A stretch of DNA of 7,621 bases from NCBI GenBank assembly GCA_025981625.1, contig JAICXF010000072.1, positions 1 to 7,621 of the forward strand. Reading direction: 5' to 3'. Numbering within the stretch: the first letter of the stretch is position 1; every line of letters begins with the position of its first letter. Shown here piece by piece: positions 6,418 through 7,621 of this stretch. The stretch is from Sphingomonas sp. (GTDB lineage Bacteria; Pseudomonadota; Alphaproteobacteria; Sphingomonadales; Sphingomonadaceae). The notes under the pieces were generated by a model. The model did not search any database. It had not been told where the DNA came from and worked only from the letters and a program-made list of their open reading frames with translations. Position numbers and translations under genes: made by a program.

Positions 6418-7621
6418 TCACGCCGCCGCGGTCCGGACGGCGTCGCAGATATCGTCGACCACTTTCTCGACGAGCGCCGGATCGTCGCCCTCGGCCATCA
6501 CCCGGATCAGCGGCTCGGTGCCGGACTTGCGGATGACGAGCCGGCCGCGTCCCTCTAGCTCGGCCTCGGCGGCGGCAATTCGCTTCTGCACGCTGTCGGC
6601 CTCGAGCGGCTCGGCGCCACCGTTGAAGCGGACGTTCTTGAGCAGCTGCGGCAGCGGCTCGAACACGCGAAGCAGCTCGCTCGCGGGCCTGTCCGCCTCG
6701 ACCAGTGCAGCCAGAACCTGAAGCCCGGCCACCAAGCCGTCGCCGGTCGTTGCATGGTCGGACAGGATGATGTGACCCGATTGCTCGCCGCCGACGTTGC
6801 AGCCGCTCCTGCGCATCTCCTCGAGCACATAGCGGTCGCCGACCTTGGTTCGAAGGAGCTTGAGACCCGCTTCATCGAGCTTCCGCTCGAGACCGAGGTT
6901 GGACATGACGGTCGCCACGACCGCATCTCCCTTGAGCTCGCCGCGCCTTTGCAGTCCCAGCCCGATCAGCGCCATCAGCTGGTCGCCGTCGATGATGTGC
7001 CCCTGCTCGTCGACGACGATCAGCCGGTCCGCGTCGCCGTCGAGCGCGACCCCGATGTCCGCGCCGCTGGCGACAACCGTTTCCTGAAGCAGCTGCGGCT
7101 TGGTCGAGCCACAATCCTCGTTGATGTTGAGGCCGTTGGGCGTGACTCCGATCGGCACGACCTCCGCGCCGAGCTCCCACAGCGCTTCCGGAGCGACGTG
7201 ATAGGCGGCGCCGTTGGCGCAATCGATCACCACTTTCAGCCCGTCGAGCCGCAGATGCTCGGGAAAGGTCGACTTGGCGAAATGGATGTAGCGTCCGCGC
7301 GCATCGTCGATGCGGCGGGCGCGGCCGATCAGCTCGGACTTGGCAAGCCTCGGCTCCTTCTCCAGCCGACGCTCGATCGCCCGTTCGTCGTCGTCGCTGA
7401 GCTTGTAGCCATCCGGGCCGAACAGCTTGATCCCGTTGTCATCGAAAGGATTGTGCGACGCCGATATCATGACGCCGAGGTCGGCACGCATCGAGCGCGC
7501 CAGCATGCCCACCGCGGGCGTGGGAATTGGGCCGGTCAGGAGCACGTCCATCCCGACCGACGTGAAACCTGCGACGAGCGCCGTTTCGATCATATAGCCG
7601 GACAGGCGGGTATCCTTCCCG
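6418..7621 (-). CDS. glmM: Phosphoglucosamine mutase (5' end beyond the window)
   Basis: Converts glucosamine-6-phosphate to glucosamine-1-phosphate, leading to UDP-N-acetylglucosamine for peptidoglycan and lipopolysaccharide. The frame stays open to the right edge. The first complete codons read [12 protein letters not shown], which in E. coli GlmM is around residue 49, so about 47 residues are missing. Counting from the Met at 7593, the phosphoserine loop is ISASHNP (43-49, catalytic Ser46), the Mg site is DGDADR (185-190), the sugar-binding loop is GGEQSGH (268-274) and the phosphate-binding loop is [12 protein letters not shown] (355-366). All are intact, so the enzyme should be functional. 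ISASHNP and GGEQSGH fit GlmM rather than other phosphohexomutases. The Met at 7593 is internal, not the start. TGA at 6418-6420 ends it 81 bases before thiD on the same strand. Confidence 0.97.
   Translation of the reverse strand, partial: GKDTRLSGYMIETALVAGFTSVGMDVLLTGPIPTPAVGMLARSMRADLGVMISASHNPFDDNGIKLFGPDGYKLSDDDERAIERRLEKEPRLAKSELIGRARRIDDARGRYIHFAKSTFPEHLRLDGLKVVIDCANGAAYHVAPEALWELGAEVVPIGVTPNGLNINEDCGSTKPQLLQETVVASGADIGVALDGDADRLIVVDEQGHIIDGDQLMALIGLGLQRRGELKGDAVVATVMSNLGLERKLDEAGLKLLRTKVGDRYVLEEMRRSGCNVGGEQSGHIILSDHATTGDGLVAGLQVLAALVEADRPASELLRVFEPLPQLLKNVRFNGGAEPLEADSVQKRIAAAEAELEGRGRLVIRKSGTEPLIRVMAEGDDPALVEKVVDDICDAVRTAAA

Noticed and set aside
4894..6558. Very long plus-strand open frame (554 codons) opposite thiD
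   Set aside because: It lies antisense to the well-supported thiD-VOC gene, also crosses the repeat and parts of rnhB and glmM, and matches no family. Long antisense frames are common in GC-rich genes.

Overview
The window reads as the chromosome of an alphaproteobacterium, most likely a sphingomonad (Sphingomonadales). The reasons are high GC, a CcrM-type GANTC adenine methyltransferase, a dihydropteroate synthase with a long N-terminal extension, a small membrane-anchored protein opening MHFHVPKPLHGWREF, and two kinds of inverted-repeat element common in such genomes. The taxonomic call comes from recalled family resemblance, not from a search.

Left part (1-1880), accessory. The C-terminal end of one gene (+) runs off the left edge. 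It is followed by a complete single-pass membrane protein gene (+, 281-967) whose last ~60 residues resemble the first gene's tail, so the two look like tandem paralogues. Facing them on the minus strand are a DUF1493 (acyl-carrier-protein-like) gene and a small exported protein of unknown function. Sampled 60-base lines over this pair are about 52-58% GC, against roughly two thirds GC in a glmM line.

Right part (1907-7621), conserved housekeeping, all on the minus strand. In transcription order: glmM (5' end missing, cell-wall precursor synthesis), thiD fused to a VOC/glyoxalase-like domain (thiamine pyrimidine branch), rnhB (RNase HII), ccrM (GANTC methylation) and folP (folate synthesis). 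The gaps are 70-105 bases, so this could be one loose transcription unit with internal control points. Two gaps (thiD/rnhB and ccrM/folP) are almost filled by inverted-repeat elements. The last codons of ccrM lie inside one of them.

Nothing here is a clearly new multi-gene system. The points most worth a second look are the ThiD-VOC fusion, the altered GRG motif of RNase HII (GCA here), the cluster of GANTC sites plus a TTAACC sequence just upstream of ccrM, the repeat-encoded end of ccrM, the tandem membrane-protein paralogues, and hairpins that could hide the ribosome-binding sites of thiD and ccrM. No tRNA, rRNA, CRISPR array, transposase or riboswitch was recognised, and no stretch over 300 bases lacks a gene.
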